64,000 nt of DNA from Sthenelais limicola. Taxonomy: Eukaryota > Annelida > Polychaeta > Phyllodocida > Sigalionidae. The stretch is from positions 38,687,744 to 38,751,743 of the forward strand of contig OW804096.1 in NCBI GenBank assembly GCA_942159475.1, in the 5' to 3' direction. The notes below the pieces were generated by a model. It was not told where the DNA came from. It saw only the letters and a list, made by a program, of their open reading frames with translations, and did no database searches. This document shows, in pieces, positions 31,178 through 43,901 of this stretch. Positions within the stretch are counted from its first letter, which is position 1. Every line of letters begins with the position of its first letter. A program made the translations under genes and the position numbers.

Positions 31178-33487
31178 TTACAAGTGAAAAAGTGTTTTCA
31201 ATGATCATATGGTCTTAAATAATGTTAGGTCATCGTTTCTCAGATTATGTGTATTCTATATGATGGACTTTTTAATAGTTTTATAAAGAGATGTGGGAGC
31301 TGGAACAGAAAAACACAACAATGGCAACTTCAGTCAATCATCATTTATTTAATTCCGTTCATAGGTGCAGAATAACATTGCATTACATGTATACATTTAG
31401 CAATCACAGGAATATTAATTCCTAGAATTAATATAAAACCACTTTCATTTACATAAATTTAAAGATGCATAATATACAGTGATTTAGAGATCATAATAAA
31501 GGTTATTTCACTGCACTCCTTATATTTCACTGCATTCACATTATACAGTTTATTCTTTTATTATGAATATTGTGGAAAACAAGCTCAAATTGAATAAAAT
31601 AAATATTTGAAAACAATGATTAAAATAACAGAAAATAATAATCGAAATGAATAAAGAAAAGACATAATATTACCAAATGCCTAGACCCAAACAATGTTTG
31701 TTAAATTAAGAATTTAAAATCACTGCCTTCCAAAATTCACCACTTGTCAACTGACTATTGCTTGTCATACATGTCTATATATGACCAAATATAAAATAAC
31801 AAAAAATTGATGAATCATCTGAAATGAACTTTACAGGTAATATATTTAGACTTCTCATATTTCTCACGAGAATATCAATGCTTTACAATGCTCTAATATG
31901 ACAGATATTTCCCAACCCTACATTCTCTCTTTTAGCAATATAAACTTGATAACATTGAGAAAAATACCTTAACCTAGTACAATATAACATATTTATACAT
32001 AAATACATCATGAAATCTCAAATGACATCACCTACTTATACTTAAACACTGAAAGATCTGATTCAAACTGAATATTAATATATGATATACGTCATGATAC
32101 TAGACAAGCTGTCTCTCACTGTACCTTTTGAGCCCCCCCCCCCAAGAAACACACAAATCTAAGGCCCCTGCGGGCCCCCTTAACACCATTCTGACACTCC
32201 AACCTATGTGGGGGTGTTGGGAGCCTGATTTTCACCAAATCACAAGAATATCTATCAGGGTCCCAATTAAACCTACAAGGGGGTCTCCGCCCCCTACATA
32301 CAAACTAAAATTTAAAATTTAAATTACTAAAATACATTCGTATTATGTTCAACATTCATCCCATAACATTTCAAGCAAATCCCATAACATTTTAGTACAT
32401 TACAAAGGCCCCTGCCGCCCCACCCCCCGCCCCCCATTAGAACTATCCCAGCTACAGGCTACTAATGTGATATCTCTATTAACTACACTGACTTAAGACA
32501 ACTAATTTAAGGTTAGGGTTAGGGTCATAATAAGCATTGTTATCAATCCATGTACTCTATTCCACCAGCAGTTGGTATTATAATTATATAATCATGATTT
32601 ATCGATTAATTAGACTACATGTCTACCTATTATATGTTGACTGTTATTGACAAGAGAAATTTATTATTATTTCTGAGAATTATTAGTATAAAAAAGATCT
32701 ACTGTGCTTGATATTTATTTTATAATAATGCACTTGAAAACTTAATTAACATAGCAGTGTACCACCTTCGTCTATGACAACTGTGGACTTGTTCACTGCA
32801 AAACTATATTGTAACTCCATCAGAAAGCTTTCAAATCTCCCTTTGCTGGAGTCATGTTTTCTGCCAGCAACATGATAAAAAATAAATGTATCTTAATCTT
32901 AATTATTATATTGGACCCTGGGGGTGTTAAGGCAGAATTTGGCACCCTGAGATGAAAACGTTACCACAAGGCCCCTGCGAGGCGCCTATCCAAGCAGAAC
33001 CAAGTATCTTGACATACCTCTAATATATTTCCCAGTGTGTACCCAAGTAATACTTTAAATCATATCCAAAATGATCTGCACCCACAGATCGCTATAGGAT
33101 ATCAACTAAGGAAGGGACATATAATATCATAAAATGCCTAAAGTCAACCACTTTCCAGTCATTAAAGCAAAATATTACTGCATAAAAGGCTTGGACTGCC
33201 GTTACAACCAGAGCAACTTCTGTTGAAAATCGGAGAAAATTAGTTCTCTGCACCATAGGATTTGTATAGGTATTGTTATCATGTCGCTAAAACAATAATA
33301 TATACCAATTTTCACAGGCAAGAGTATCGCGACTTTCTGGTGTATACAATGGGATACTAATCACAAAATTGATACCCATCATTCACACTTCAGAATAACC
33401 TGGCGTATAAAAAACCCCGTAAAAATGAGGCCCACACAAGGTAAGATTCTACAGACACTTGTACTCTGACAATACTTGTGAGTCATA
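31178..33487. other. AT-rich gene-free stretch
   Basis: No gene is supported. A short TTAGGG-like doublet at about 32512-32525 and C-rich runs at 32132-32141 and 32419-32436 are the only notable strings. Confidence 0.4.
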
Positions 33488-34337
33488 TTTAAAGCCAATA
33501 GTTATATTTATAGGAGAAAGTTACAATCAATTGTACTCCATCCCAAATTTGGGAAGTGACGGCAGAGTAGTGTGCCTTTGATCCAGATGCTAGTAGGTTG
33601 TAGCAGATGGCTGCATGGATAACTGAATCAATATTGCGCTTTTCCATTGGTCTGGTGGTCTTGACTGCGTCTGTAATAAGACAAACAGAAACATTTTAAA
33701 TTAAAATGAACACTTTCTTAACTTATCATTATTTATTTCTTGTAGAAGATCACATTCTAATCTGAAGTGTACCACCTGCTTTGTATCCGTAGTTGTAGTA
33801 GAATAAAATCATTTGTAGTAACAATTAAATATTAATTTAATAATCATTCAACTTCTCACTCATATTACATTATTATAGTACTTAGGTCATTTACTACATC
33901 AAATTGCAAGGGGCATTCTCCTTTAAGTTCCAAACAGGAGCTTTCCCAGACTATAAACAGTGTAGAAATTAAAATTAAAAAGGGATTCAAAAGGACATTT
34001 TCACCCCCAGATACCTTCACAAACCACATATTGTCCCCCTGAGAGGGTCAACGTAACTGAACAGAGCAGAAACGGGTTGGTAACATCACAGATCCCAAGG
34101 ACATGCATGACTAAAAATACCCTTTTGACATTTATAATATATTTATTCAGAAACCCATAGAGGATCAACATTGATCATAGTGACAACTTACCGAAAACTG
34201 CACCATAGAGCTGTTAAGTCTTGAAAGACATATCCTCCCTGTTAGTCCCACTAAGGTTGAACGCCTTCCGGGCGGTACAATTCCCGATATGAGTCTGCTT
34301 TTGCATTGGTAACAGCAACTTGTGATGGTAAGTCTAC
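33488..34337 (-). other. Possible spliced exon pair, weak
   Basis: The minus strand shows an acceptor at the end of TACTGTGGGTTTCAG, a 146-nt exon (34337-34192) and a TTTTCG/GTAAGT donor. A second acceptor (TCTTATTACAG) precedes an exon from 33670 with an open frame to a TAA near 33488. Splice signals are good, but the open frames do not join cleanly and match no family I know. It may be a noncoding RNA or chance. Confidence 0.2.
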
Positions 34338-36378
34338 CTGAAACCCACAGTAGAACATCATTATTGTATTTCATTAGTATTTGCAACATTATCGCATTTA
34401 CATTTTCCATACATATAATGTCAGAGCGGATCCAGGGCCTGTTCTCACCTTTCATGGTCAATGACCTTATAGAGTAGAAAGAGAGACAGACAAAGGGAGA
34501 GAAAGACATGCAGACAAAGAAACAGGTAGAGAAATTCATTTAAATGACATATCAAATACTGAAAAATTGCTGATATTCGCATATACATGTGGGTGCATAT
34601 TTTCCATAGTAAATAACTTACGAGAGAACCCTTAAAGCATTTAAGATCACATGTCTTTCATACACATTATGTTAACTATCAATTCATAATTTTGACTTAT
34701 AGGTGAGATCTCTTATAGCCTCAGCCCTGGGGTAATTTATTCCATAATACACAAGTCGAGATGTTCAGTGTGTGACATAGTGAATTTAGCGACATGAGAC
34801 CGTCAGCCTCTACCAAATTGTAACAGTGGAGACCCAAAAAGATTTTACAGAGACCAAAAAGCCTAGGTCATAGATAGGGTTCCCGTGGTCCAGAACTCTG
34901 AACATGCGAACATTCAACCAACACCCCTGATGAAGACCTCCACTGGTCGATCGCGTTGGGTTTTGTTACCAAATAAAAATGCTTCAAACAACAGTCTGAA
35001 TCAGTAGTTTGTGGGAATTATCCTACCTTAACATCTTTACAGAATATTTCACTAATGTTATGCATGTTGGAGATAGAGATCAGACAGAGAGAAATGATTG
35101 AAAAAGAAAGAGAAAGAGAGAGAGGGGGAGAGCGGGGGATAGAGCTCAGATATAGTTTGACCAATATCAGTGGTTTACTCAGCCAGAATTAAAACCAAAA
35201 TTGTACCATTCATTTCCGAAATTATTAACAATTGTGTGTGGTACTGGCAAATTGCGTGTGTTACACGCAAAATGCATGAGACTTGAGGGCCCTGCCCTAT
35301 GTGGCCGTAAAAACGCTAAATATTGAAATATTTTTAAAATCTTTTCTTCCATATGGTGGGAAAAGTCCCCTAGACTACATTACCAGTGAAAGAATTGTTA
35401 AAATCGGTAAAGTTATGGAGTTATTCTACGCAATGAAACACAGAATTCATACCGTTGATACCCGTCAGTGGCTGACGGGACGTGTAGCGCTCATCCCCGG
35501 CACTCCCTGCATCATCCGGGGTCCCTAGGCGGGCCATGGCTAGCGATTATCGATAGCGGGGGTCTTCAAACACTGAAAATTATTCACAGGGATTTTTCTA
35601 AAACAATAACGATGAATAGGAAGTTTAAGTGAGGTACATAGATGATATAAGTTATAACCTTAATGTAGCATAAGGCATTGGTCTTTTCATAATGCCTTTC
35701 AACGACCAAATGAAAGTGTTTATAAAATCTGCATTATCGCCCAGGTAGGCCTATTATAATTTCAAACGACTAGAAAATGTTGTTTGATTTCCAGTGATTA
35801 AAGTCATTATTGATTAAAAAAGACTACTTACCATACTGCCCGGTGTCCTTGGATAGATATGAAATAAAAATGTGATGTTCAAAACACAGTAAAATCTGTG
35901 AACGTCCATGAATTATTCTGCACATTTTGAAATCCACTAACCGTTCCGGCCATGGTTCTGGGCGCCTGTCGCTCTACCACAAGGTGGCGCCAGTAGCCCA
36001 ACAGTGGTCATCACCTCCCCTATGCACTAGCTTGCACTGGTATGAGAATATTCTTCGTCGCATTACAACATGTAAAATAATTATAATTATCCCATATATT
36101 TTTGTGTAATTTTGCCCCTCCTATGATAATCGTTTTTGCATGCCTGGATTTGATAAAAAAAATGTGAATATGGTGGAATCGATAGCCTATGCACATGTGT
36201 CCAAAGCTTAGAATTTATTCGAAACAAAAATACAACATAGGCCAAGTTGATGGTGAAGAAAGGCCTTATATTCTACTTCGAAATAGGGACCTTGTATGTG
36301 AGAATTTTCACTTTTTCTTACAATATAAACCAAAGATATATTTTTGACCCAAGTGGAATCAATCTATTATCTAATGTA
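34338..36378. other. Gene-free stretch with one CTCF-like site
   Basis: The string CCACAAGGTGGCGCC at 35977-35991 is one base from the CTCF core consensus. GTTGATACCCGTCAGTGGC and the GC-rich patch at 35460-35540 are unassigned. No gene is supported. Confidence 0.35.
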
Positions 36379-37431
36379 GGGTTAATTCAGGTAAAGTGGG
36401 ACAGTGGACTTTGGTTTGATTTTTTGCAGCCATTTATAAGTTGAAGAGTCATTGATCATGGCATAGATGTAGCATCTAATAAGTCCCTAAAATGCACATA
36501 AGTATCATTTTAGTTTTTGGCCTTATGTGCAAATACCATATCCTTTCAACTATTTGAGCTGCTGTCCCACTTAACCGATGTAATTGAGTAAAGTGGGACA
36601 CTTATTTTGGTAAGTGGGACACATCACTTATTATCCATGTTACATAATCTGCATGTAACTGATATGAGATTTTATGCTGTTATTTTCATTTTATTGTGTT
36701 GCTTGTGTTTAAGAATATAGAAAAAAATGATAAATCATTGCAATAAATTATAGGGGCCTACATTTTGGTAATCAGGGTGTCCAAGCGTGGTTGGTGGCAA
36801 CAGTTGGTTTGGGGTTAATTCAGGTAAAGTGGGACAGTGGACTTTGGTTTGAATTTTTGCAGCAATTTATAAGTTGAAGATTTATTGATCATGGCATAAA
36901 TGTAGCATCTAATAAGTCCTTGAATGCACATTATGTATAATTTAAGTTTTTGGCCTTATGTGCAAATACCATAAGCGTCCCACTTTATATGAATCCAACT
37001 GTCCCACTTTATATGAGCACATTCAGGTAAAGTGGGACAAAGTGTTTTCAAGGTTATCCAGCTTACCATTGTATTTGTTGTTTATGTTTTCTACACATAT
37101 ATATTCCTCATGCAGGGTAGTTTTCTAAAATGCCTGGTTTTGGACCAAAAGAATTATTACAATTTGCAACACTTTCTTAACAAAATTAGCATGAAAATAG
37201 TATCAACTTTCCAATTTTTGCCTTCAAAATGGAGAGTCCGCTTAGCAGACAACCTCAGACTCTTGGGTGTGACCTTGACCTTGGTCTAGCTGTGTCTTAG
37301 TAAATGTTCAGGACACATATTTTTTATTTTAGGGGTAATTACCACCATGTGAGTAATTAAAATGCTATTGGTTGACATATAACTATAGATGTCCCATTTT
37401 ACCAGATGTCCCACTTTACCTGAATAAACCC
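36379..37431. mobile_element. 1,053-bp TA-flanked inverted-repeat element
   Basis: The left end GGGTTAATTCAGGTAAAGTG is the inverse complement of the right end CACTTTACCTGAATAAACCC with one mismatch, extending about 26 bp, and TA lies outside each end (Tc1/mariner-type target). Inside, a block of about 165 bp is directly repeated (36384-36540 and 36814-36973), and TGTCCCACTT motifs recur near 36566, 36979, 37001 and 37389. There is no transposase frame. Confidence 0.8.
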
Positions 37432-38087
37432 TACACATATCTATGTGTCGGATATCCATTTAAAACGACAGTAAAATGTAGTTTGATTGAACAAAATGTT
37501 GGACAGTGTTGCTTGTAAGTCTGAGAATCATATAAACATTAGTTTGGCGAAAAACAATGAAAATACCCACAATTAAATACTAGAGCCCTTTTAAGGGATA
37601 AAATGCCTGCAGGGCTTCGTCTCTGGGTGGCTGAAGCAAATGCCAAATAAAAAAAAATACAATAGCCTACATGGGGGGGGGGGGGGGGGGGGGGGGCTAG
37701 GCCTAATCAAAGTTGACCAACACAAATTAATGCTTGGGTAGAAAATAAAGAATTCTATCGAGCCAATCCTTGTAGCTCCAACTAGCTTTAACAAATTTGT
37801 TAAATATTTGTGTTTGTTTAACATTTCTGTCATATATTGGAAGATTACCCTTCCATATCGGGTGATCGAGAGAACTAATTCAAACCCCAACAATAGGCCT
37901 AACTATAGGATTGTTGTCATATGTGTTTGGGCGGGAGTCATAGCATGGCCAGGCGGATAAGATTATAAAAATGCAGCCTCAAAGCAGAAGTCTTGGAATA
38001 TAGGTTTAATTAACAAACTGCTTCATGGCACTTCTTAAACCTCCCCAAGTATTCTCTAATGAAATGATTTAGCTTTTGATAACCAAT
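37432..38087. other. Gene-free stretch with (G)24 run
   Basis: A pure run of 24 G lies at 37673-37696. No gene is supported. Confidence 0.6.
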
Positions 38088-38130
38088 CAACGATCCTATA
38101 GCTACACACTGTGTAGCTATAGGATTGTTG
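38088..38130. repeat. Near-perfect palindrome, 21-bp arms
   Basis: CAACGATCCTATAGCTACACA and its inverse complement (one mismatch) flank a single C. It can extrude as a hairpin. 38131-39209 otherwise shows nothing. Confidence 0.85.
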
Positions 38131-39209
38131 AACCAATCTCAATCTTAAGGACCAACACACTTTATTAGAAAAAATAACACACCTAAAAACCGACCTGATT
38201 GCATAAATGGTGACGTCGCCGCCATTTGTTTTGCATATCCAGGATTTGCGGATCCAGGATTTCTTAAAGGAGGGGGTTCTGGTCTGACAAAAGGGCACAT
38301 TGGGGTGACTCTTCAAGCGTCAATGGCACAAAGCCTGGATTTTCTTTAAAAATATACTGCTTAAATGGTGCATTCTGGTGCATTTTGAGTGGATAAATAT
38401 TTTCAGTGCATGTATTTTAACAATATTTTACCTTTGGCCAGCCACCAACATTACAGATGATAACTTTTTACAATGTCATGCCATGTTCAGGGCCGGTATT
38501 CATTTAAAATAACAGTAGAATAACAGGAACCTTGCACATGAGAATTAACACTTTTCTACAAAATTGACCATGAAAATAATTTTCTCCTGCAACATACGTG
38601 GGACAGTTCAATATAATTTGAATTAATTAACGTGAAGGGACAGATATGGCTAGTTAGTATTTATATGTTTGGTCTATATCTAGGAGGAATCTGTAGTTGT
38701 GAATTAGATTAATCTTATATGTCGGAAGGCAACGCAGTAGGCCTAATGTATAAACATTGTTTTGTGAGCGACATTCAGGAAGGGAGGCCGTCACAGGTAG
38801 CATTGGCGTGGGCCTTTTTCCAGTGCGAATACATGGACGGTAGCATGTCGGCCGTCGGCCGGGAGCGCAAAGCTTGATTGCGGTAAGCAGGTGTGTGATA
38901 TGCCTAAGCACGGCATGTAGGTGAGTGGTATATGAGCGCGGTAAGGTATGGAACCCTTCTATAGCACTTGCCTATTAATGAATAATACTATCAGTTATTC
39001 ATCGATTAAAGAATACTCATAGGCTCTATAGATATATGAAACTGAGTTTTTTGTTCCATACATAGCCCATGCATGGGTTGCCAGGTACCAATCTCTGACT
39101 TTGTATTTGTATTATGACGCCAATAAACGGAATCAGTCAGGAATTAATGTATCCCATATTTGGGAATGCTTTCTTAGAGGGTGCAGTGCAGTGTATTTGA
39201 TTTAAAAGT

Positions 39210-39350
39210 TTTTCAAAGTGATTTATTCACAAGATCTCTTTGGTGGAATCTTCCTATTTTTGGAGGGTTTATTGCTTCTAGTCATATAAATATATGTGTA
39301 CCAAATCTAAAGACATTGCATTGAATATATCATTGCGTTTTGAATATCTA
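39210..39350. mobile_element. MITE family B, internal fragment
   Basis: AAAGTGATTTATTCACAAGA, then TCTCTTTGGTGGAATCTTCC, then TTGCGTTT, as in 51480-51600 and 63880-64000. Terminal repeats are missing. 39351-40129 shows no supported gene. Confidence 0.45.
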
Positions 39351-40129
39351 AAGAAAGGCCCCTATATAGGCAATAATTCCGGCCATTAATTCCATTCACA
39401 GATCTGTTTGGCGTATATACCCTCTCCCTTACACTCATACTCATAATCCCAATGACGGTAGAATCATTAAATTAATGTAACTCTATCCCTGTGCCACCCT
39501 AAAAGGTGATGAAAACGCACCGTTGTGCCAACTGTTTTACCAAAATAAAATCGTCCTTCAAAACGTTTAGATCAGTTGAGGTCACGGCGCAGTGAGTAGC
39601 AGCAGTGTCTCCATAGCTTAATGCGTCCTGGGGAATGTGTTGTAAACGGTTTTGTAAACCGTGTGTCCTCAAATGGACGGTTTTGAGTACAATTTTGTAA
39701 ACGGCGCATTAACAGTGTATTTGATACTGGTGAAAACATTCTTGCAATTTTCGACAAAAGTGTTGCAAAATATTTGTATTTCAGACCTGAACTGAATCTT
39801 TCCCAACATGCACTATAACAGGCATGCGCAGTCGCACATGCAAATCGCCCTATTGCTTCCCTGGTACGTTCCACCAACACACAGTCTGTTAGCCCCTTGT
39901 TAAGAAAAGACAAGTGTAATAAAGGAGCTATACGTTATACACTTAGACTAGGAGGAGACAAAAAACGAAACCAGCCATTGTTTCATTTATCTTTACAGAA
40001 TTACTTCTAAACTCCACCAGTTGCCTGGCACAAACACAAATCTATAGGTCTGCATTTCAAGGTTGGACCGAACATTGCAATGTTGTTGGTGCTTCTGTTC
40101 TGTTCTGCGAATTTCCTTTTTTTTGTGTG

Positions 40130-40474
40130 TTAAAGCTGCATTCTCAATTATCATGACTCACCAAATCTCACAAAATGGACTCGTGTTATGACTTATAGGA
40201 CTGAATTCATCAATATTCAGCTGTTGTTATATGTTCATACACAAATTTGACGTACAGGCAGTCAAGCGAAAACAGCCGCCGGTGAGCGATAAGTCATCAT
40301 AAGAAAGTATTTGGGCGGGTCCTCCAAATATAACTAAGGACGTTTTAGAAGCCCTTTAGCAAAAACAACTGATAGAATCCGCCAAGATTTCGGTCAAATG
40401 ACTTTTAGACTTGGAAAAGAATGGAAGAAACTGAAGTAATTTTTTTTAAGCGTTAACTGAGAGTGCAGCTTTAA
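40130..40474. mobile_element. MITE family C, complete copy (345 bp)
   Basis: The left end TTAAAGCTGCATTCTCAATT is the inverse of the right end TAACTGAGAGTGCAGCTTTAA. The TTAA at each end may be a target duplication (piggyBac-like) or part of the terminal repeat. No coding capacity. Confidence 0.7.
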
Positions 40475-41229
40475 CTCAGGGAGAACTCAGTCACTACCTC
40501 GGGTTTAACTTTAATATCAGGAACAGCTTTAGGTATTTTATTCAGGTTTATTAATTACAATAATATAGCACGTTCACCCCAAGGGTGTTTTTCGTTGTGC
40601 CCTGTTAGAAGTCTACATTGAGGTTTTCAGGGAATTAACAAAGTGTTGTTACCGATGTGTAATATAAAAAATTGTGAGATTTGATATATATTGGGACTTG
40701 GGTAATGTGGATAATCAGATGGTATGGGTTTTGTGACATAAGAGGTGATAGATCCACAGCCTAAAGTTATTTGACTTTTACAGCGGATGGTGAGATGGTT
40801 AATTTTTTTATTATTACATTTTATTGGTTCAAGTTATAAATTCATGCTATTCTCGCAGAGCCCAAGGAAAACTTTTGACTTTGTTACAATCATTCAAGAG
40901 GTTTTTTAGGAATTTAAGCAGGTATGACATCAGTTTATAATATAATTTATTCGAGTTCGACATTTAACGTAGAAAATGATACTCGATAATATTATAATCA
41001 CATCTAAATCAATATCAATATTTACAGTAATTTTTTATAGCGATTTTTCCTCCTTTTAGACAATAATAATAGCTACACAAATAATAAAATCCACATGGAG
41101 TCAGTCGAATGTTCATATACAATATCCTAATTTCTTACAAGAAGAAATAGAGTATTTGAAATGGCAAACAATCGTCGCACAATCAACAGCAAACAAAGAT
41201 ACCAATCATTGTTATCTTTTAGATAACAT

Positions 41230-41650
41230 TTGATACATAGCCAGGTCTTAGATCTTATGAAAACAGGTAGTTTGTTCCAGGTGACCGGAGGAATGTTTTA
41301 CCTTTTCAAACGAAGGTTTCTCCACAATAATCACATTACCTGCATTCAAGCGGGTTATTCTGGTAATTTCTTTAAGATTATCCATATCCAGCTGCCTTTA
41401 AACATAATGTCATAAGGGAAATCTGTCTTTGTTTAACAAAATGGTCTATTTTACATAATTGACAAAGTTCATCTTTTGGTCTTGGATCGTTATTGAATAT
41501 GATCTTTACTGCTCTACGTATAATGCTCTGAATTTTATTATTTGCTTGTTTTGTAGCCATAGAGGACAAAATTATTCAATACTCCAAAAGAGAAAGAACA
41601 AGGCTTTTTACAATCATTTTTGCCATCATTATGAGTCCTTCCCCCCAGAG
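41230..41650 (-). pseudogene. Decayed LINE (CR1/L2-like) reverse transcriptase fragment
   Basis: The minus-strand frame contains LVLSLLEY then, after an in-frame TGA, SSMATK...IQSIIRRAVKIIF, the pattern seen near the C-terminal end of non-LTR reverse transcriptases (a hydrophobic L-x-YC stretch followed by Q-R-A-R basic region). A further frame shift follows near 41378. It is a short 5'-truncated, broken relic. 40475-41229 has nothing else. Confidence 0.5.
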
Positions 41651-42250
41651 AGCGAACAGAGAGTGAGTATGGGAAATTGACGTTTATTACCTTACAGGTG
41701 GTGATGTAATATTGCTGGTACAGGTAACAATAGTCAATAATGAGGTTGAGATTATTAATTAAGTGAGATTATTAATTACAGGGGTAATTAAACATTAATT
41801 ACAGAGGTCATTAATTAACATTAAGATTAATAAATGGCCCCGACTCGCATGATGAGAAGGAGTGGGATGGTGGGTCGAAGAAGAGAGAGGAGAGGGGGGG
41901 GGGGAGGAAGGAGTGGAGGCTACAGAAGGAGTGAGGGGTACGCACTGGAGACAGCGCGGGAGGAGCTTGTAGTATTGTGGGTAGGGGATATGGGCATCAC
42001 TCCACCTGGTGCCACCGGGGAGAAACACAATGCCTGGGAACCCCTATAAGGAATTCCCCCATATTTATTTTGATAGTTAAATAAGGTCCTATTCTTTGCA
42101 ATTGATGTAATTTATCTAAAGCACAAATTTCATTGGTTTCATTGGAGATGGTTAATGCTTTCATATATTCAATATATGCGCATCCCTCTTGAGAGGTGCA
42201 ATAAGTGGGGTATGCATACCATAAAAATGTAGTTGTCTAAAAATAGCTCT
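41651..42250. other. Gene-free stretch
   Basis: It holds repeated ATTAATTA motifs (41750-41830) and a short G/A-rich run (41868-41925). No supported gene. Confidence 0.4.
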
Positions 42251-42257
42251 GTTGGTA

Positions 42258-42296
42258 TGCTTCGCGGAGCCTTGGCTCTTGGCTCTCTGCGAAGCA
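42258..42296. repeat. Short hairpin
   Basis: TGCTTCGCGGAGCC pairs with GGCTCTCTGCGAAGCA across a 9-base loop. Confidence 0.6.
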
Positions 42297-42378
42297 TGTC
42301 AACACATTCAAACTGAGAAGCACACCATTAGATGGACAATCAAATATTATCAAATTGTATGCACATATAATAAATATA

Positions 42379-42505
42379 GAATGGAATTGGCCATCGTAAT
42401 CGAAAATTTATTGGACTTGATTCGTCCATGTAAGAACTCTGCCTACGGCATCGTGCTTACACGGACGAATCTCGTCCAATAAATTTCTGACGGGTCGTTC
42501 CATTC
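42379..42505. repeat. 127-bp foldback sequence
   Basis: The left arm 42379-42434 and right arm 42456-42505 are inverse complements with a few differences, sharing AATTTATTGGAC, GATTCGTCC and TGTAAG; the loop is about 21 bp. It directly adjoins a CT microsatellite and a family A MITE. Confidence 0.7.
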
Positions 42506-42525
42506 TCTCTCTCTCTATATATATA

Positions 42526-42762
42526 TGGGTCAGATTTTCAGAAAATGTACAATTGGCAGCTGTACACATTTAGTAAATTCTGCAAAATTAGGCTGCAATT
42601 TGGTCGATACTAGGTAAATTCGAGTATATTTGGCATTGCATTGATTCTAGCAATCTGTTAGGTTAGGTTGAACTGTATTTTGAACTTTATTTTCGTCTGA
42701 AATTTGGGTTATTTGAGAGGATTGGTGAAGTTGAATTGTACATTTTCTGAAAATCTGACCCA
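42526..42762. mobile_element. MITE family A, best-preserved copy (237 bp)
   Basis: TA flanks. TGGGTCAGATTTTCAGAAAA and the inverse complement at the right end match perfectly and extend through TGTACAATT. No coding capacity. The Tc1/mariner-type TA target is inferred from several copies. Confidence 0.85.
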
Positions 42763-43073
42763 TATATAGACAGAGAGAATAATAATCAAGACAGAATTAT
42801 TTGAAAATTATTTGAAAATTGTTTATTTGTCAGAAGGTATACATGTGCAATGTGACAAAAGGGTCGACAGGCTTCTGAATGTAATCCAGGTCTTCCAGCC
42901 GTTACCATATAGAAAGAATAGTGGCTGCTAAGGTATGAGAGGAGCTAACTAAATAAGCAAAAATAAGGTTGAAAATAAGATTTAACTTTTTTTATGGTTT
43001 CGAGTACATAGTCATATAGTACTTAGTACAAACTAAAATTTATAAAAGTGGTCGTTGAGATTTCGAGGAATAA

Positions 43074-43419
43074 AGCTGTCTCTACACCAGTGCCGATACC
43101 CTCTCCCGATACTGGCGACACTTGCGATTGCCATTTTTGTCCCGATAGTACAGATTTCCCCGATACGTCGGGACCTGTCGGCGGCGTCAGTAAAGCCTCT
43201 ACACTGGCGATGTTCGTCGGCCGACTGTCGGCGACGCACGCGATATTTCAAACAAGTTAGAAGTGATCGGCGACTGTCGCCGATAGCTGCCGATAGGTAT
43301 AAGTATCGGGAGGCCGTCGGGAAAGCCTCTACACCACCCCCGACAGTTGGCCGATAAAAGCATCGGCAAGTATCGCCAACTGTCGGCGACGCACAATCGG
43401 GAGTGGTGTAGAGGCAGCT
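43074..43419. mobile_element. CpG-rich 346-bp element with TAA flanks
   Basis: Ends AGCTGTCTCTACACCAG and GTGGTGTAGAGGCAGCT are inverse complements with mismatches; TAA lies outside both ends (43071-43073, 43420-43422), as in PIF/Harbinger elements. The interior is full of GTCGGCGAC, CGCCGAT and CGATA motifs in both orientations, giving a strongly folded, CpG-dense island in AT-rich DNA. No transposase. Confidence 0.75.
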
Positions 43420-43444
43420 TAAAAGTACAAAAGCACACCATTAA

Positions 43445-43666
43445 GAGTGGTTAATATCATGGTTAAAAGGAGTCACAAGTTTTTGAGAAATTATAGTATT
43501 TAAAAAGATGAGATCAAGGCGGTTGTAATGACAGTAAACATTAGGACATATAATATGTATTTCTATATTTTAAGTTAGACATTTTTATTTAAAAAAAAAT
43601 AAAAATGTTTGCAATATTTTTGCGTTGATGATTGACTTGTGACTCATTTTCCTGTAACACATCACA
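43445..43666. mobile_element. MITE family B copy (222 bp)
   Basis: The right end GACTTGTGACTCATTTTCCT then GTAACACATCACA is well kept; the left end is worn (AAAAGGAGTCACAAG). The interior has AAAAGATGAGATCAAG and ACAGTAAACAT. Confidence 0.6.
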
Positions 43667-43901
43667 GATTGTTAACAATTGTTATGGCACCCACTTCATA
43701 GTCGTTGCGGAAAGAGGTAAGTCGGCACAGAAGCAGATTGCCATGTTTCTATATACATAATAGAATATCAATCAATCATAAGAATATCTGAATTGGCAAT
43801 CACAGGAAGAACTGGCATCATTGTTTATGTCAGAGGTGATCCACCACTTGTAACAGCATTAGCAATAAAGAACTTTTGAACTGAATTGAATGGGTAGCGA
43901 T

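Noticed and set aside
32512..32525. TTAGGG doublet considered as interstitial telomere
   Set aside because: Only two units; too short to mean anything.
35283..35528. 81-codon plus-strand frame
   Set aside because: Unremarkable composition and no family resemblance; expected by chance in 64 kb.
39572..39913. 113-codon minus-strand frame
   Set aside because: No recognisable motif, no conserved neighbours and no convincing splice or promoter context.
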